Of a DNA stretch of 64,000 nucleotides, positions 44,710-53,410 are shown in pieces. The notes under the pieces are model-generated. The model was given only the letters and a program-made list of their open reading frames with translations, was not told the DNA's origin and did not search any database. The DNA is from Calothrix sp. PCC 7103 (GTDB lineage: Bacteria > Cyanobacteriota > Cyanobacteriia > Cyanobacteriales > Nostocaceae): positions 4,738,296 to 4,802,295 of the forward strand of contig NZ_KB217478.1 in assembly GCF_000331305.1 (NCBI RefSeq), in the 5' to 3' direction. A program made the position numbers and the translations under genes. The number at the start of each line of letters is the position of its first letter. Position 1 is the stretch's first letter.

Positions 44710-45141
44710 CCTTGTAGACCCTGATTTTAAGTATTATTAGTGTAACATGAATTAGTAAAAGTAAAGTTTAAATTTCTAACTAACTTGATTTAATAAATTA
44801 AATGAAAGTAATTAATAGTTTTGTTTATAGCTATTATAGAGACACCCTTTGTTAGACAAGTGCTTTAAATCAAATTTCATTGGCATCAGCTAATTAATAC
44901 GTATTTATACTTATAAACAAATACGTAGAGACGTTACATGTAACGTCTCTACATAACGTTTCTACATAAATTTTATTATGATTACGTTAGCGAACATGAT
45001 ATAAGGCAGAAAAAATTATTTACTGTATTTCTTAAGATAGATAATTTGTGGACTCGTATTTTAATGACATCACTCTTTAGAGGTATCGAATTTGAGAATT
45101 TACTCGTGGTATCAAGAACAAAGCACTTAGCACGCTCATTT
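44710..45141. other. 432-base gap upstream of the GH31 gene
   Basis: It contains a perfect 28-bp palindrome at 44925-44952 (half GTAGAGACGTTACA), a further copy of its arm at about 44958, and GAACATGATAT at 44993-45003, reminiscent of the MITE end at 12504. Frames starting at TTG 45046 or ATG 45064 could extend the GH31 protein but do not look conserved. No other gene. Confidence 0.5.
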
Positions 45142-47490
45142 ATGCCGCAATATTTTGGTAAACTGCCTACTACCGACCAACCCTGGACAAAAATCGGTCA
45201 AGTTCAAGCTTGGAAGCAATACGATAGAACTATTATTTTTGATTGCGGGGAATCGAAGTTTTCCATTACTATACTGGCGCCTAATTTATTACGAGTCCGT
45301 TTGGCGCCACAGGGTGAGTTTACATCGCGTCCAAGTTGGGCAGTAACACGTGATGATTCTGAATGGGCACGAGTCTCATTCGAGGTGAATGATATAGATA
45401 CACAAGTCCAAATAAAAACAGAATCTATACATATATATATAGATAAATCTTCAAGTAGAATTACTTGCTTTGATTTAGATGGGCGCCCATTTGCTACTGA
45501 TGCTACCACTAATATGGGTTGGAGACTTGGCGCCGTTGCAGGATGGAAGTGTATTGAAGCAGACGAACATTTTTATGGGTTTGGTGAGCGTACTGGGTTA
45601 CTCGATAAACGCAGCGAAGTCAAAACAAACTGGACTACAGACGCTTTAGATTATAATTCGCTCACTGACGAAATGTATCAAGCCATTCCATTCTTTATAG
45701 CGCTGCGTCCACATGTTGCATACGGTATATTCTTTAATACCACTTTTTGGAGCCAGTTTGATATTGGCGCCGAACAACCAGGTGTATGGAAAATGGAAAC
45801 GCGGGGAGGAGAATTAGACTATTACATTATATATGGCCCCAAACCAGCGCAAATACTCGATACATATACCCAACTTACAGGAAAAATGCCATTACCACCA
45901 AAATGGTCAATCGGCTATCACCAATGTAGATGGAGTTACGAATCTGAAGAAGTAGTACGCACACTCGCACAAGAATTTAGAACTCGTCGCATTCCTTGCG
46001 ATGTTATTCATCTAGATATTGACTATATGCGAGGTTTTCGGGTATTTACTTGGAGTCCTGCACGGTTCTCTAACCCAGAAAAACTAATTAGTGATTTAAA
46101 AGAAAATGGCTTCAAAGCTGTAACTATTATTGACCCAGGAGTAAAATACGAACCCGAAGCTAACTACCACGTTTTTGATGAGGGTATTAAGAACGATTAC
46201 TTTGTTCGCCAAGCGGATGGTAGATTATTTCATGGTTATGTGTGGCCCGATAAATCTGTATTTCCTGACTTTTTACGTGCGGATGTTCAAAAATGGTGGG
46301 GTGATTTACATAAGTCTCTTACTGATATAGGTATTGCTGGCATTTGGAACGATATGAACGAACCAGCAATTAATGACCGACCATTCGGTGATGGTGGTGT
46401 TCATATCTGGTTTCCCCTCAATGCACCACAAGGAAAAGAAAATAATACTACCCATGCAGAAGTTCACAACCTGTATGGTTTGAATATGGCAAAAGCTAGT
46501 GCCGAAGGTTTAATTAAACATCGTACTAACAAGCGTTCGTTCATATTGACACGTTCTGGGTTTGCAGGGGTGCAGCGATACTCTAGTGTGTGGATGGGTG
46601 ATAATCAATCCCAGTGGGAACACTTAGAAATGTCTTTACCGATGCTTTGTAATATGGGGCTTTCGGGAGTAGCATTTGTTGGATGTGATATTGGTGGATT
46701 TGCGGGTAACGCGACGGCAGAATTATTTGCGCGTTGGATGCAGGTGGGAATGCTGTATCCTTTGATGCGGGCACATTCAGCGATGAGTACCGCGCGTCAT
46801 GAACCGTGGATATTTGGTGAAAGGGTAGAAAATATTTGTCGTGAATATATTAATTTGCGCTATCAATTAATACCTTTCTTTTACACTTTATTTTGGCAAG
46901 CAGCGACAATTGGGGCGCCTATTTTACGACCTTTAGTTTACGAATATCCTAATGACCTAAGAACCTACACATTATCAGACCAAGTATTATTAGGTTGCGA
47001 CTTAATGGCGGCGCCAATATATCGACCGGGAGTAGAGCATCGTGTTGTATACTTACCGAGTGGTACCTGGTACGATTGGTGGACAGGAGAAAAATATGTA
47101 GATGGCGCCACTCATATTTTGGCACATGCACCATTAGAACGAATGCCATTATATGCGCGTGCGGGTGCAGTTATTCCCATGCAACCAGTCACACAATACA
47201 TTGACCAACATCCATTAAACGAGTTACAACTGCTAATTTTCCCAGGAAACAGCGAATACACACTCTACGAAGACGATGGAAACAGCTTTGAATATCAAAA
47301 AGATATTTACTCCACAACAAAAATTAACGTATTCATCGAAGCAGAACAAGTTATTGTAAAAATAGCAGCAAGACAAGGAAAATGGAAACCAATCAGGCGC
47401 CGCATTATAGTAAAAGTACAAGGATTAGGCGAACAAAGCTTTGAAGACGAAGGCAAAGAAAATTTGTTGAGATTCACAAAAACCAGGTAG
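45142..47490 (+). CDS. Glycoside hydrolase family 31 alpha-glucosidase
   Basis: GH31 enzymes release glucose from the non-reducing ends of alpha-glucans. The 782-residue protein (ATG 45142; extensions from 45046 or 45064 possible) has the N-terminal beta-sandwich, the D-V-I-H-L-D-I-D-Y-M strand, the nucleophile motif G-I-W-N-D-M-N-E-P-A, and the acid/base region W-M-G-D-N-Q-S-Q-W. The C-terminal beta domain includes G-T-W-Y-D-W-W-T-G. No signal peptide is present with this start, so it is probably cytosolic and may act in glycogen or maltodextrin breakdown. It is monocistronic. Confidence 0.93.
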   Translation: MPQYFGKLPTTDQPWTKIGQVQAWKQYDRTIIFDCGESKFSITILAPNLLRVRLAPQGEFTSRPSWAVTRDDSEWARVSFEVNDIDTQVQIKTESIHIYIDKSSSRITCFDLDGRPFATDATTNMGWRLGAVAGWKCIEADEHFYGFGERTGLLDKRSEVKTNWTTDALDYNSLTDEMYQAIPFFIALRPHVAYGIFFNTTFWSQFDIGAEQPGVWKMETRGGELDYYIIYGPKPAQILDTYTQLTGKMPLPPKWSIGYHQCRWSYESEEVVRTLAQEFRTRRIPCDVIHLDIDYMRGFRVFTWSPARFSNPEKLISDLKENGFKAVTIIDPGVKYEPEANYHVFDEGIKNDYFVRQADGRLFHGYVWPDKSVFPDFLRADVQKWWGDLHKSLTDIGIAGIWNDMNEPAINDRPFGDGGVHIWFPLNAPQGKENNTTHAEVHNLYGLNMAKASAEGLIKHRTNKRSFILTRSGFAGVQRYSSVWMGDNQSQWEHLEMSLPMLCNMGLSGVAFVGCDIGGFAGNATAELFARWMQVGMLYPLMRAHSAMSTARHEPWIFGERVENICREYINLRYQLIPFFYTLFWQAATIGAPILRPLVYEYPNDLRTYTLSDQVLLGCDLMAAPIYRPGVEHRVVYLPSGTWYDWWTGEKYVDGATHILAHAPLERMPLYARAGAVIPMQPVTQYIDQHPLNELQLLIFPGNSEYTLYEDDGNSFEYQKDIYSTTKINVFIEAEQVIVKIAARQGKWKPIRRRIIVKVQGLGEQSFEDEGKENLLRFTKTR

Positions 47491-47601
47491 GTTTCCCCAT
47501 CATTAAGTATAATAACCTTCAAGTGAACCCAAAGGAAACCTGGTTTATAAACGAAGCGCAAAAACAACAAAAACCGTTATTGTAAATTCTGCGTAAATAC
47601 A

Positions 47602-47667
47602 AGAAACCCGGTTTCTTTTGGTAAAGATTTAAGATTGTCGTGCTTAGTGCCAAAGAAACCCGGTTTC
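47602..47667. repeat. Two AGAAACCCGGTTTC palindromes
   Basis: Copies at 47602-47616 and 47654-47667 lie between the GH31 gene and the minus-strand gene at 47677. They recall the paired arrangement in the psaF-psaJ gap. Confidence 0.7.
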
Positions 47668-47676
47668 AGGGGTTTC

Positions 47677-48018
47677 TTAAACAAAACTAGGTATAATGGA
47701 TTTACACTCACCAACAATAAGAGTAGGTAAACTATCAAGACTATCATTTGGACATAAATAGCCATCAACCTCAGCACCAATTTCTAAAGCTTGGTTAGCA
47801 CGACACCAACAATATTCGACGCTCATTGTTTCAAAGTCTTTCAAATACTGAACATAATAGCTTTTGTCAGTACTATATTTCACTAATACTTTGCAACGCT
47901 TATACGGTAAAGAAAATTTAATTTGTGCCAACATACCAATATACCTACCAGTTATTGATTCGCTACGAAACTTACCTATATTGCTTGCTTCAAGCGCTTG
48001 AAAAATCAGCAATATCAA
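47677..48018 (-). CDS. Hypothetical protein
   Basis: This is a 113-residue frame, shorter if it starts at the ATG at 47934. It encodes a mixed sequence with two Cys close together (Y-C-W-C) and others near the end. The composition looks protein-like and unlike the flanking repeats, but no family, ribosome-binding site or neighbour supports it. It ends at a palindromic repeat, so its 3' end may have been changed. Confidence 0.35.
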   Translation of the reverse strand: MILLIFQALEASNIGKFRSESITGRYIGMLAQIKFSLPYKRCKVLVKYSTDKSYYVQYLKDFETMSVEYCWCRANQALEIGAEVDGYLCPNDSLDSLPTLIVGECKSIIPSFV

Positions 48019-48174
48019 GTTTGATATAAACTCGTGACTTTAATAGTTTTATTAAGCCGAGATAAAGGGAACACATTTCAAAGTTATAAGAGAAAACTTT
48101 ATGAACAGCACTAGTATATATACTGAATTTAAGTAAGGGCGGATATTTGTAAACCCGCTCTACGGTAATATCAA

Positions 48175-48906
48175 ATGGGTAAAGTTTATCTTGTCGGCGC
48201 CGGACCTGGAGATGTGGCATATTTAACGGTAAAAGCTTATAAACTTTTACAATCCACAGATGTACTAATTTATGATGCACTTGTTGACGCGGAGTTATTA
48301 GAGTTGGTACCATCAGATTGTTTAAAACTTGATGTTGGTAAACGTGGAGGAAAGCCGAGTACAGCGCAAGCTTCCATCAACGAGTTGTTAGTGCAATATT
48401 GTCAACAGGGAAAACAAGTAGTACGGTTAAAATCTGGTGACCCGTTTATATTTGGACGATGTACTTCTGAAATTGAAGCATTAAAAGCAGCGAATTGCGA
48501 GTTTGAAGTTATACCAGGTCTTTCTTCAGCATTAGCGGCGCCGACCTTAGCAGGCATACCTTTAACTGACCCAGTACTGAGTAGATGTTTTGCAGTTTTT
48601 ACAGCGCATGAACCAGATGCACTGAACTGGGAGGCATTAGCGGCAATTGAAACATTAGTTGTGCTGATGGGTGGAAAAAATCTACCAGAAGTAGTATATC
48701 GGCTGATAAAATATGGTAAGTCGCGCATAACTCCTATTGCTGTGGTACGTTATTGTGGGACACCCCAACAGGAAATCTGGACGGGAACGCTTGAAACAAT
48801 TCTAGAAATCACAGCAAATATTTCACTTTCACCAGTGGTAATTACAATTGGTGAAGTAGTTCAACTCAGGAAGTATCTTCAAGCTGACAATGTAAAGACC
48901 GGATGA
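48175..48906 (+). CDS. cobA: Uroporphyrinogen-III C-methyltransferase
   Basis: CobA/SUMT adds two methyl groups to uroporphyrinogen III, leading to precorrin-2 for sirohaem and cobalamin. The 243-residue protein has V-G-A-G-P-G-D, Y-D-A-L-V, G-K-R-G-G, V-R-L-K-S-G-D-P-F-I-F-G-R and V-I-P-G-L-S-S-A, all family signatures at normal spacing. It has no CysG N-terminal extension. It is followed 32 bases later by hemD, whose product supplies its substrate. Confidence 0.96.
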   Translation: MGKVYLVGAGPGDVAYLTVKAYKLLQSTDVLIYDALVDAELLELVPSDCLKLDVGKRGGKPSTAQASINELLVQYCQQGKQVVRLKSGDPFIFGRCTSEIEALKAANCEFEVIPGLSSALAAPTLAGIPLTDPVLSRCFAVFTAHEPDALNWEALAAIETLVVLMGGKNLPEVVYRLIKYGKSRITPIAVVRYCGTPQQEIWTGTLETILEITANISLSPVVITIGEVVQLRKYLQADNVKTG

Positions 48907-48938
48907 CCAAGCGATAGGTAAGTAGCACTCACACATTT

Positions 48939-49769
48939 ATGCCTACCAACATCTCTCCCCTTGCAACAACACCGCAGCCAGCTCTCCCTCTTGCTAGCAA
49001 AACAATTTTAGTTACACGTGCAGCAGGACAATCAAGTCAATTTGCCCAAATGCTGATTGACTGTGGCGCCAATGTTATAGAAATGCCAGCACTTGAAATT
49101 TGTCAACCATCTTCTTGGCATTCCTTAGATAATGCAATCGCAAATATATCAAGCTTTGATTGGCTAATCTTAACTTCCACCAACGGAGTAGAATATTTCT
49201 TCGAGAGATTATTCGCTAATGGTGGAGATGCACGTTCATTGAAAAATGTAAAAATCGCTGTTGTTGGAGAAAAAACATCTCAAAGTTTACAAACGCGAGG
49301 ATTACGTGCGGATTACATTCCCCCTAATTTCGTAGCAGAGTCATTAATTGAAAACTTTCCAGAAGAACTTACAAATAAAAAGATTTTATTTCCGCGCGTT
49401 GAAAGTGGTGGACGTGAAGTCTTAGTCAAAGAATTGGGTACAAAGGGTGCAGAAGTCATTGAAGTAAGTGCTTACCAGTCATGCTGCCCTAAAAGCATTC
49501 CTGCTTCGGCAGAATTAGCACTGCAAAGTGGTACAGTAGACATCATTACATTTGCTAGCTCCAAAACAGTGCAATATTTCTGTGAACTAGCAAAACAAGT
49601 ATTCGGCGACAATTCCATAGATAATTATTTAGAGGGTGTATGTATTGCCTCAATAGGCCCACAAACATCAAAAAGTTGTCGTGAACTTATCGGACACGTA
49701 GACGTTGAAGCAGTCGAATATACCTTACCCGGATTAACACAAGCCCTAATTCAATGGGGAATTAAGTAG
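48939..49769 (+). CDS. hemD: Uroporphyrinogen-III synthase
   Basis: HemD cyclises hydroxymethylbilane to uroporphyrinogen III. The 276-residue protein has the two-domain pattern: I-L-V-T-R-A-A-G-Q-S near residue 23, D-W-L-I-L-T-S-T-N-G-V near 78, L-F-P-R-V-E-S-G-G near 150 and I-T-F-A-S-S-K-T-V near 205. The first 20 residues are a variable extension. It follows cobA in the same direction. Confidence 0.94.
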   Translation: MPTNISPLATTPQPALPLASKTILVTRAAGQSSQFAQMLIDCGANVIEMPALEICQPSSWHSLDNAIANISSFDWLILTSTNGVEYFFERLFANGGDARSLKNVKIAVVGEKTSQSLQTRGLRADYIPPNFVAESLIENFPEELTNKKILFPRVESGGREVLVKELGTKGAEVIEVSAYQSCCPKSIPASAELALQSGTVDIITFASSKTVQYFCELAKQVFGDNSIDNYLEGVCIASIGPQTSKSCRELIGHVDVEAVEYTLPGLTQALIQWGIK

Positions 49770-49867
49770 GGTGCGTGACGCTACCAACAAACTTAAAACG
49801 AAGTTCATAACCTGGTAGCATCACGCACCTTACTCACAGAGCCAGAAATGACAAATCAAAACATCAA

Positions 49868-50443
49868 ATGAAACGTATAATTGGACTAACAGGCGGAATT
49901 GCTACAGGAAAGAGTACAGTAGCAAACTATTTAGAACAAACTTATAAATTACCCATATTAGACGCTGACATATACGCACGCGAAGCAGTTGCCGCTAATT
50001 CTCCCATATTAAATAAAATCGCACAGCGTTATGGTCAAGATATATTATTCAACAATGAATTAAATCGTGCAAAATTAGGCGAAATAATATTTAATAATGA
50101 ATCAGAACGACTTTGGGTTGAAAGTTTAATTCATCCCTATGTAAAAGAAAGATTTAATCAAGAAATAATTGTATCATCTAGTAATATATTGGTTTTAGTG
50201 ATTCCATTATTATTTGAAGTAGGAATGACTGATTTAACTACAGAAATTTGGGTTGTAAGCTGTTCCGAGTCGCAACAAATACAAAGATTAATGCAGCGCA
50301 ATAGTTTAACTTTAGAACAAGCGCAAGCTAGAATTAAAAGTCAAATGCCACTTGCTGAAAAAATCGCGCGTGCAGACATAGTATTGGATAATTCACAGAA
50401 CTTGGAAACGCTTTTAAAACAATTGCATAACATTTTATCTTAA
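49868..50443 (+). CDS. coaE: Dephospho-CoA kinase
   Basis: CoaE carries out the last step of coenzyme A synthesis. The 191-residue protein has the P-loop G-L-T-G-G-I-A-T-G-K-S-T, D-A-D-I-Y-A-R-E, the substrate region H-P-Y-V-K-E-R, P-L-L-F-E-V-G and Q-M-P-L-A-E-K-I-A-R-A-D near the end. It is intact. A diverged copy of its last 27 or so codons lies 1.5 kb downstream at 51895. It lies 98 bases after hemD. Confidence 0.95.
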   Translation: MKRIIGLTGGIATGKSTVANYLEQTYKLPILDADIYAREAVAANSPILNKIAQRYGQDILFNNELNRAKLGEIIFNNESERLWVESLIHPYVKERFNQEIIVSSSNILVLVIPLLFEVGMTDLTTEIWVVSCSESQQIQRLMQRNSLTLEQAQARIKSQMPLAEKIARADIVLDNSQNLETLLKQLHNILS

Positions 50444-51135
50444 AGCACGCATCTACCAATTGGCATAACTTTATTTTAAGTATCTGCATTCTCTAACACA
50501 ATATTGATGACTAAGTATAGTGTTAAAGAGCGCAAAAAGTTATTTGAAGCTATTGCTTTACAGAAATTTTACATTGATACAAAAAAAGTATATACTTACT
50601 TTAAGTTTGTCTTGCGATTTTATTCTTTAATAAAGAAGTAATACCATTTGCTTTTATTTATAACCTCGAAAGAAACCGAGCATTATCCCATCATGGTTAT
50701 AACGGCACAATCTACACAATCTATAAGTAGGCTCCTTTTTAGCCGTTACAGTAATCGCGGAAGTATTTACTTATTTGCTCCAATGGTAGACTTTAACGTC
50801 ATGGCTGAAGTTGGTGATACTCCACCGTAACCGCGCGCTTCGTCGTTAGAAATAATACGAGAAAATCAATAAATTACATCTAAAGTAAGGAATTTTTTGC
50901 CTTATACGTAAAACCTAACCCCCTAACCCCCTTCCCTTATAGAGAAGGAGGAAAAGAAAACATACACTCCCCTCTCCTTACAGAAGAGGGGTTGGGGGAG
51001 AGGTTATTAACACGACTGAAAACTCAGGAATTAAATAATGCCTGTATGTGATATCTATTCAAGGAGTATCACCATCTTAATCTGCAATGAAAAATGTAGT
51101 TGAACAGAAATTTAGTTTTTTAAGAGAATATTGTC
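50444..51135. other. 692-base gap with repeats and no convincing gene
   Basis: There is a 42-codon frame at 50507-50635 (M-T-K-Y-S-V-K-E-R-K-K) and a 60-codon frame at 50648, neither with other support. Near 50917-51005 are repeats of the CCTAACCCCC and GAGGGGTTGGGGGAGAGG type, also found near 35985. It may mark inserted DNA between coaE and the acyltransferase. Confidence 0.45.
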
Positions 51136-51849
51136 ATGAAATTTCAACTTCTTTCAAAATGGGAACGTTTTAAAGAGCTTTTATTAATTACGTTTGTTGG
51201 AAATATTCCCACAATTTTCTTCGGTGTTAAGCTCAGGAATATTTTATATCGTGCTATTTTCGCGCGCATAGGTAGCTCAGTTTTTATTCAAGACAATGTT
51301 GAATTTTCTGGAGCTAGTTCAATAGAGATTGGGAGTGGTGTATATATTTTTAGAGGTGTTTATATAGATGGAGGAGGATACAGCGACAAGAAACTTTCCC
51401 TAGAAAATAAAAACAATAAAATTTGTCTAGAAAATGGAGTTGCGATTGAGCGTAACGTTAACATAGGAGCGTTAGGCGGCACGTTTATTCATATCGGTCA
51501 AAATACTTTTATTGGGCCTGGTACTTGTATTGCTGGGCCTGGAGATATAAAAATTGGTAAAAATTGTCTAATTGCAGCGCAGTCAGGAATATTCGCGAAT
51601 AATCATAATTTTGCTGATATGGAGTTGCCGATAAGAGAGCAAGGTATAACTCGTCGGGGAATTGTAATTGAGGATGACTGCTGGCTAGGTTCTGGAGTCA
51701 AGGTATTAGATGGAGTTACTATTGGTAAAGGTAGCGTTATTGGTGCTAATTCAGTAGTTACAAAAGATATTCCCCCCTTTTCGGTTGCGGTAGGTATCCC
51801 CGCGCGAGTCATTAAAAAGCGCGGAGCGAAAGACCTAATTAACGCTTAA
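51136..51849 (+). CDS. Left-handed beta-helix (hexapeptide) acyltransferase
   Basis: The 237-residue protein contains imperfect hexapeptide repeats (I-G-S-S-V-F, I-E-I-G-S-G-V, I-K-I-G-K-N, V-T-I-G-K-G, V-I-G-A-N) and the active-site-like H in N-N-H-N-F near 157. This fits the WbbJ/NodL-type acetyltransferases of polysaccharide synthesis. The N-terminus has one hydrophobic stretch but no signal peptide. It is alone in its neighbourhood, followed by a GCCAGCA/TGCTGGC hairpin at 51865-51882. Acceptor sugar unknown. Confidence 0.85.
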   Translation: MKFQLLSKWERFKELLLITFVGNIPTIFFGVKLRNILYRAIFARIGSSVFIQDNVEFSGASSIEIGSGVYIFRGVYIDGGGYSDKKLSLENKNNKICLENGVAIERNVNIGALGGTFIHIGQNTFIGPGTCIAGPGDIKIGKNCLIAAQSGIFANNHNFADMELPIREQGITRRGIVIEDDCWLGSGVKVLDGVTIGKGSVIGANSVVTKDIPPFSVAVGIPARVIKKRGAKDLINA

Positions 51850-51864
51850 TAAAGTTTAAGCTGT

Positions 51865-51885
51865 GCCAGCACCAATGCTGGCTTT
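51865..51885 (+). terminator. Terminator after the acyltransferase
   Basis: GCCAGCA and TGCTGGC pair around CCAA and are followed by a short T-rich tract. Confidence 0.6.
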
Positions 51886-51894
51886 AATAACTTT

Positions 51895-51978
51895 TGCCGC
51901 TTGCTGAAAAAATCGCGCGTGCAGATGTGGTAGTAGATAATTCGCATTCTTTAGATATGCTCTTGAAACAAGTGGATA
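51895..51978 (+). pseudogene. coaE: Diverged duplicate of the coaE 3' end
   Basis: The sequence translates to L-P-L-A-E-K-I-A-R-A-D-V-V-V-D-N-S, closely matching the CoaE C-terminus (M-P-L-A-E-K-I-A-R-A-D-I-V-L-D-N-S at 50347 onward). No upstream coaE portion is present. Differences are concentrated at third positions, so it is an old duplicate or the end of a foreign allele. Confidence 0.8.
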
Positions 51979-52033
51979 TTTCAATCAAAACACGTGAATA
52001 CAAGACTTACGCATAAAATCTTATAAACTCGGT

Positions 52034-52993
52034 TTATGCAACGTAAGTTCTATTTCGATGGGGAACTTGGATTTTCAAAAATGCGTCTTTAGTATAAAAA
52101 CGAATATGTGATAAAAGTCCATATATAAATATAGCTACTCCTAACTGTTCTAACAACTCTTCTAAAGTAACCTCAAGTATATAAAAGATAGACTGTCTCG
52201 TGTACACGCTAACAATATAGCCCCCTACTAATTCACAACCTATTGCACCAGCGATGTATGTTGCACCAGCTATCAAAAATAAGTTTCTGGTGTTTGCATT
52301 CAGATTAGTTATAAATTTGAAAAATACTAGTAAAAAGATTAATACACCAATGCCTGCGGGAATGACCCAAGCGAAATATAAAAAGCCACTAGTTCCAAGG
52401 GCTGTCCGTACTGGTTCTACCATGCCTTCATGCAGACTAGCTATTTCATCGAAAGACAGAAAAGCAAATATAAGTGATAGTCCTCCCCAGTAAAGAGTGT
52501 ACGAATCATGTCTATTCTTTTTAATGTAAGTTATAAAACTTAAAATGATTGAGCAAAAGAGTAATGCTAATGCTGAGTACACAGCGGGTATGTTCAGTTC
52601 TCCATCAAGATTGAATGCAGCAACAAAAGTATCACGTAAGAAAAAGTCGGGAAGATACCGCTGACTTAAGCTTCCAATCAGACCTGTAGATACAAGAAAA
52701 GATATTATGGTTACAAAAACTCTGAAAACAGGTTTAGGAGAAAGATTAATAGTTAGATTTTCAGACTCTAAAATTGTTTGTTGCTCGAAGCTATTTTTTA
52801 AGTTCTCTTTGAAATATGTAATTGTTTGTCGTTTAACCCAGCCTTGTTCAACTAAAATGGTTTCGAGACTTTTTTTGCTTATCTGCTGCTGCTTAACTAC
52901 AGAACATAATTCTTTTTCGTCAATCAGACCTGCTTTGGTCAAACTCTCTGCAAGTAACTTTTCCACATCAATCTTATTTTCTGCCCTGTTCAT
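52034..52993 (-). CDS. Hypothetical multi-pass membrane protein
   Basis: The ATG at 52993 has a strong AAGGAG site upstream; 319 residues follow. The N-terminal 75 residues are soluble and helical (L-T-K-A-G-L-I-D-E-K-E-L-C-S-V-V and L-V-E-Q-G-W-V-K), resembling GspE/MshE N-terminal modules. After a hydrophobic segment near 92-112, about six more membrane helices follow, with a conserved-looking S-F-D-E-I-A-S-L-H-E region facing one side that could bind a metal or ligand. No family name can be given. Confidence 0.78.
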   Translation of the reverse strand: MNRAENKIDVEKLLAESLTKAGLIDEKELCSVVKQQQISKKSLETILVEQGWVKRQTITYFKENLKNSFEQQTILESENLTINLSPKPVFRVFVTIISFLVSTGLIGSLSQRYLPDFFLRDTFVAAFNLDGELNIPAVYSALALLFCSIILSFITYIKKNRHDSYTLYWGGLSLIFAFLSFDEIASLHEGMVEPVRTALGTSGFLYFAWVIPAGIGVLIFLLVFFKFITNLNANTRNLFLIAGATYIAGAIGCELVGGYIVSVYTRQSIFYILEVTLEELLEQLGVAIFIYGLLSHIRFYTKDAFLKIQVPHRNRTYVA

Positions 52994-53163
52994 TAAAATC
53001 TTTCTCCTTAAATAAGATGTTTGGGGTAGATGCAATTTAAAACTCATATTAATAAATGTCTTATTCGATACTTAACCTATTATGGCGTTAAATAACTAGT
53101 TAATAATAAAGCCTTAATAAGCTCTTAACCTTTTAGTGTAAAGATATCATGTAATTAATATTT

Positions 53164-53265
53164 TGTCTATTTATATACCGCACTTAGCAATAAATTTACT
53201 TGTGTCTATTTATATACCGCACTTAGTAATAACTTGACTTGTGTCTATTACTAAATACGGTACTG
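53164..53265. repeat. 2.6 copies of a 39-bp tandem repeat
   Basis: Units begin TGTCTATTTATATACCGCAC at 53164 and 53203, and a third, partial and diverged unit begins at 53242. The first two differ at only a few positions. There are no spacers, so this is not a CRISPR. Confidence 0.85.
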
Positions 53266-53321
53266 TCTTGTTAAAATTACTGATAACACAAGTATCAATT
53301 TTTTTTGAATTTAGACAAAAT

Positions 53322-53395
53322 TACTACGTGCAAGGGTAATATTATTGGTGCTGGTTTAATTGTTGCGAAAGATATTACACCTCATTGCAGTTGCA
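53322..53395 (+). pseudogene. Remnant of a hexapeptide acyltransferase gene
   Basis: The frame reads G-N-I-I-G-A-G-L-I-V-A-K-D-I-T-P-H, similar to the end of the acyltransferase at 51136 (G-S-V-I-G-A-N-S-V-V-T-K-D-I-P-P). Only about 25 codons remain, with no start or usable stop context. Confidence 0.6.
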
Positions 53396-53410
53396 CTGAG
53401 TCTTGTAATA

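Larger units (their letters stand above)
53048..53410. other. 363-base gap with tandem repeat and a gene remnant
   Basis: It holds the 39-bp tandem repeat at 53164 and the acyltransferase-like remnant at 53322. Otherwise it is AT-rich with no gene. Confidence 0.5.

Noticed and set aside
45046-45141. Longer GH31 N-terminus from TTG 45046 or ATG 45064
   Set aside because: No ribosome-binding site is visible and the residues do not resemble the family start; the M-P-Q-Y-F-G-K-L start is preferred, with uncertainty.
50648-50830. 60-residue frame downstream of coaE
   Set aside because: No ribosome-binding site, domain or neighbour support; the region is repeat-rich intergenic DNA.
53164-53265. 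Tandem 39-bp repeats as a possible CRISPR array
   Set aside because: Units are adjacent without variable spacers, and no cas genes are present in the window.
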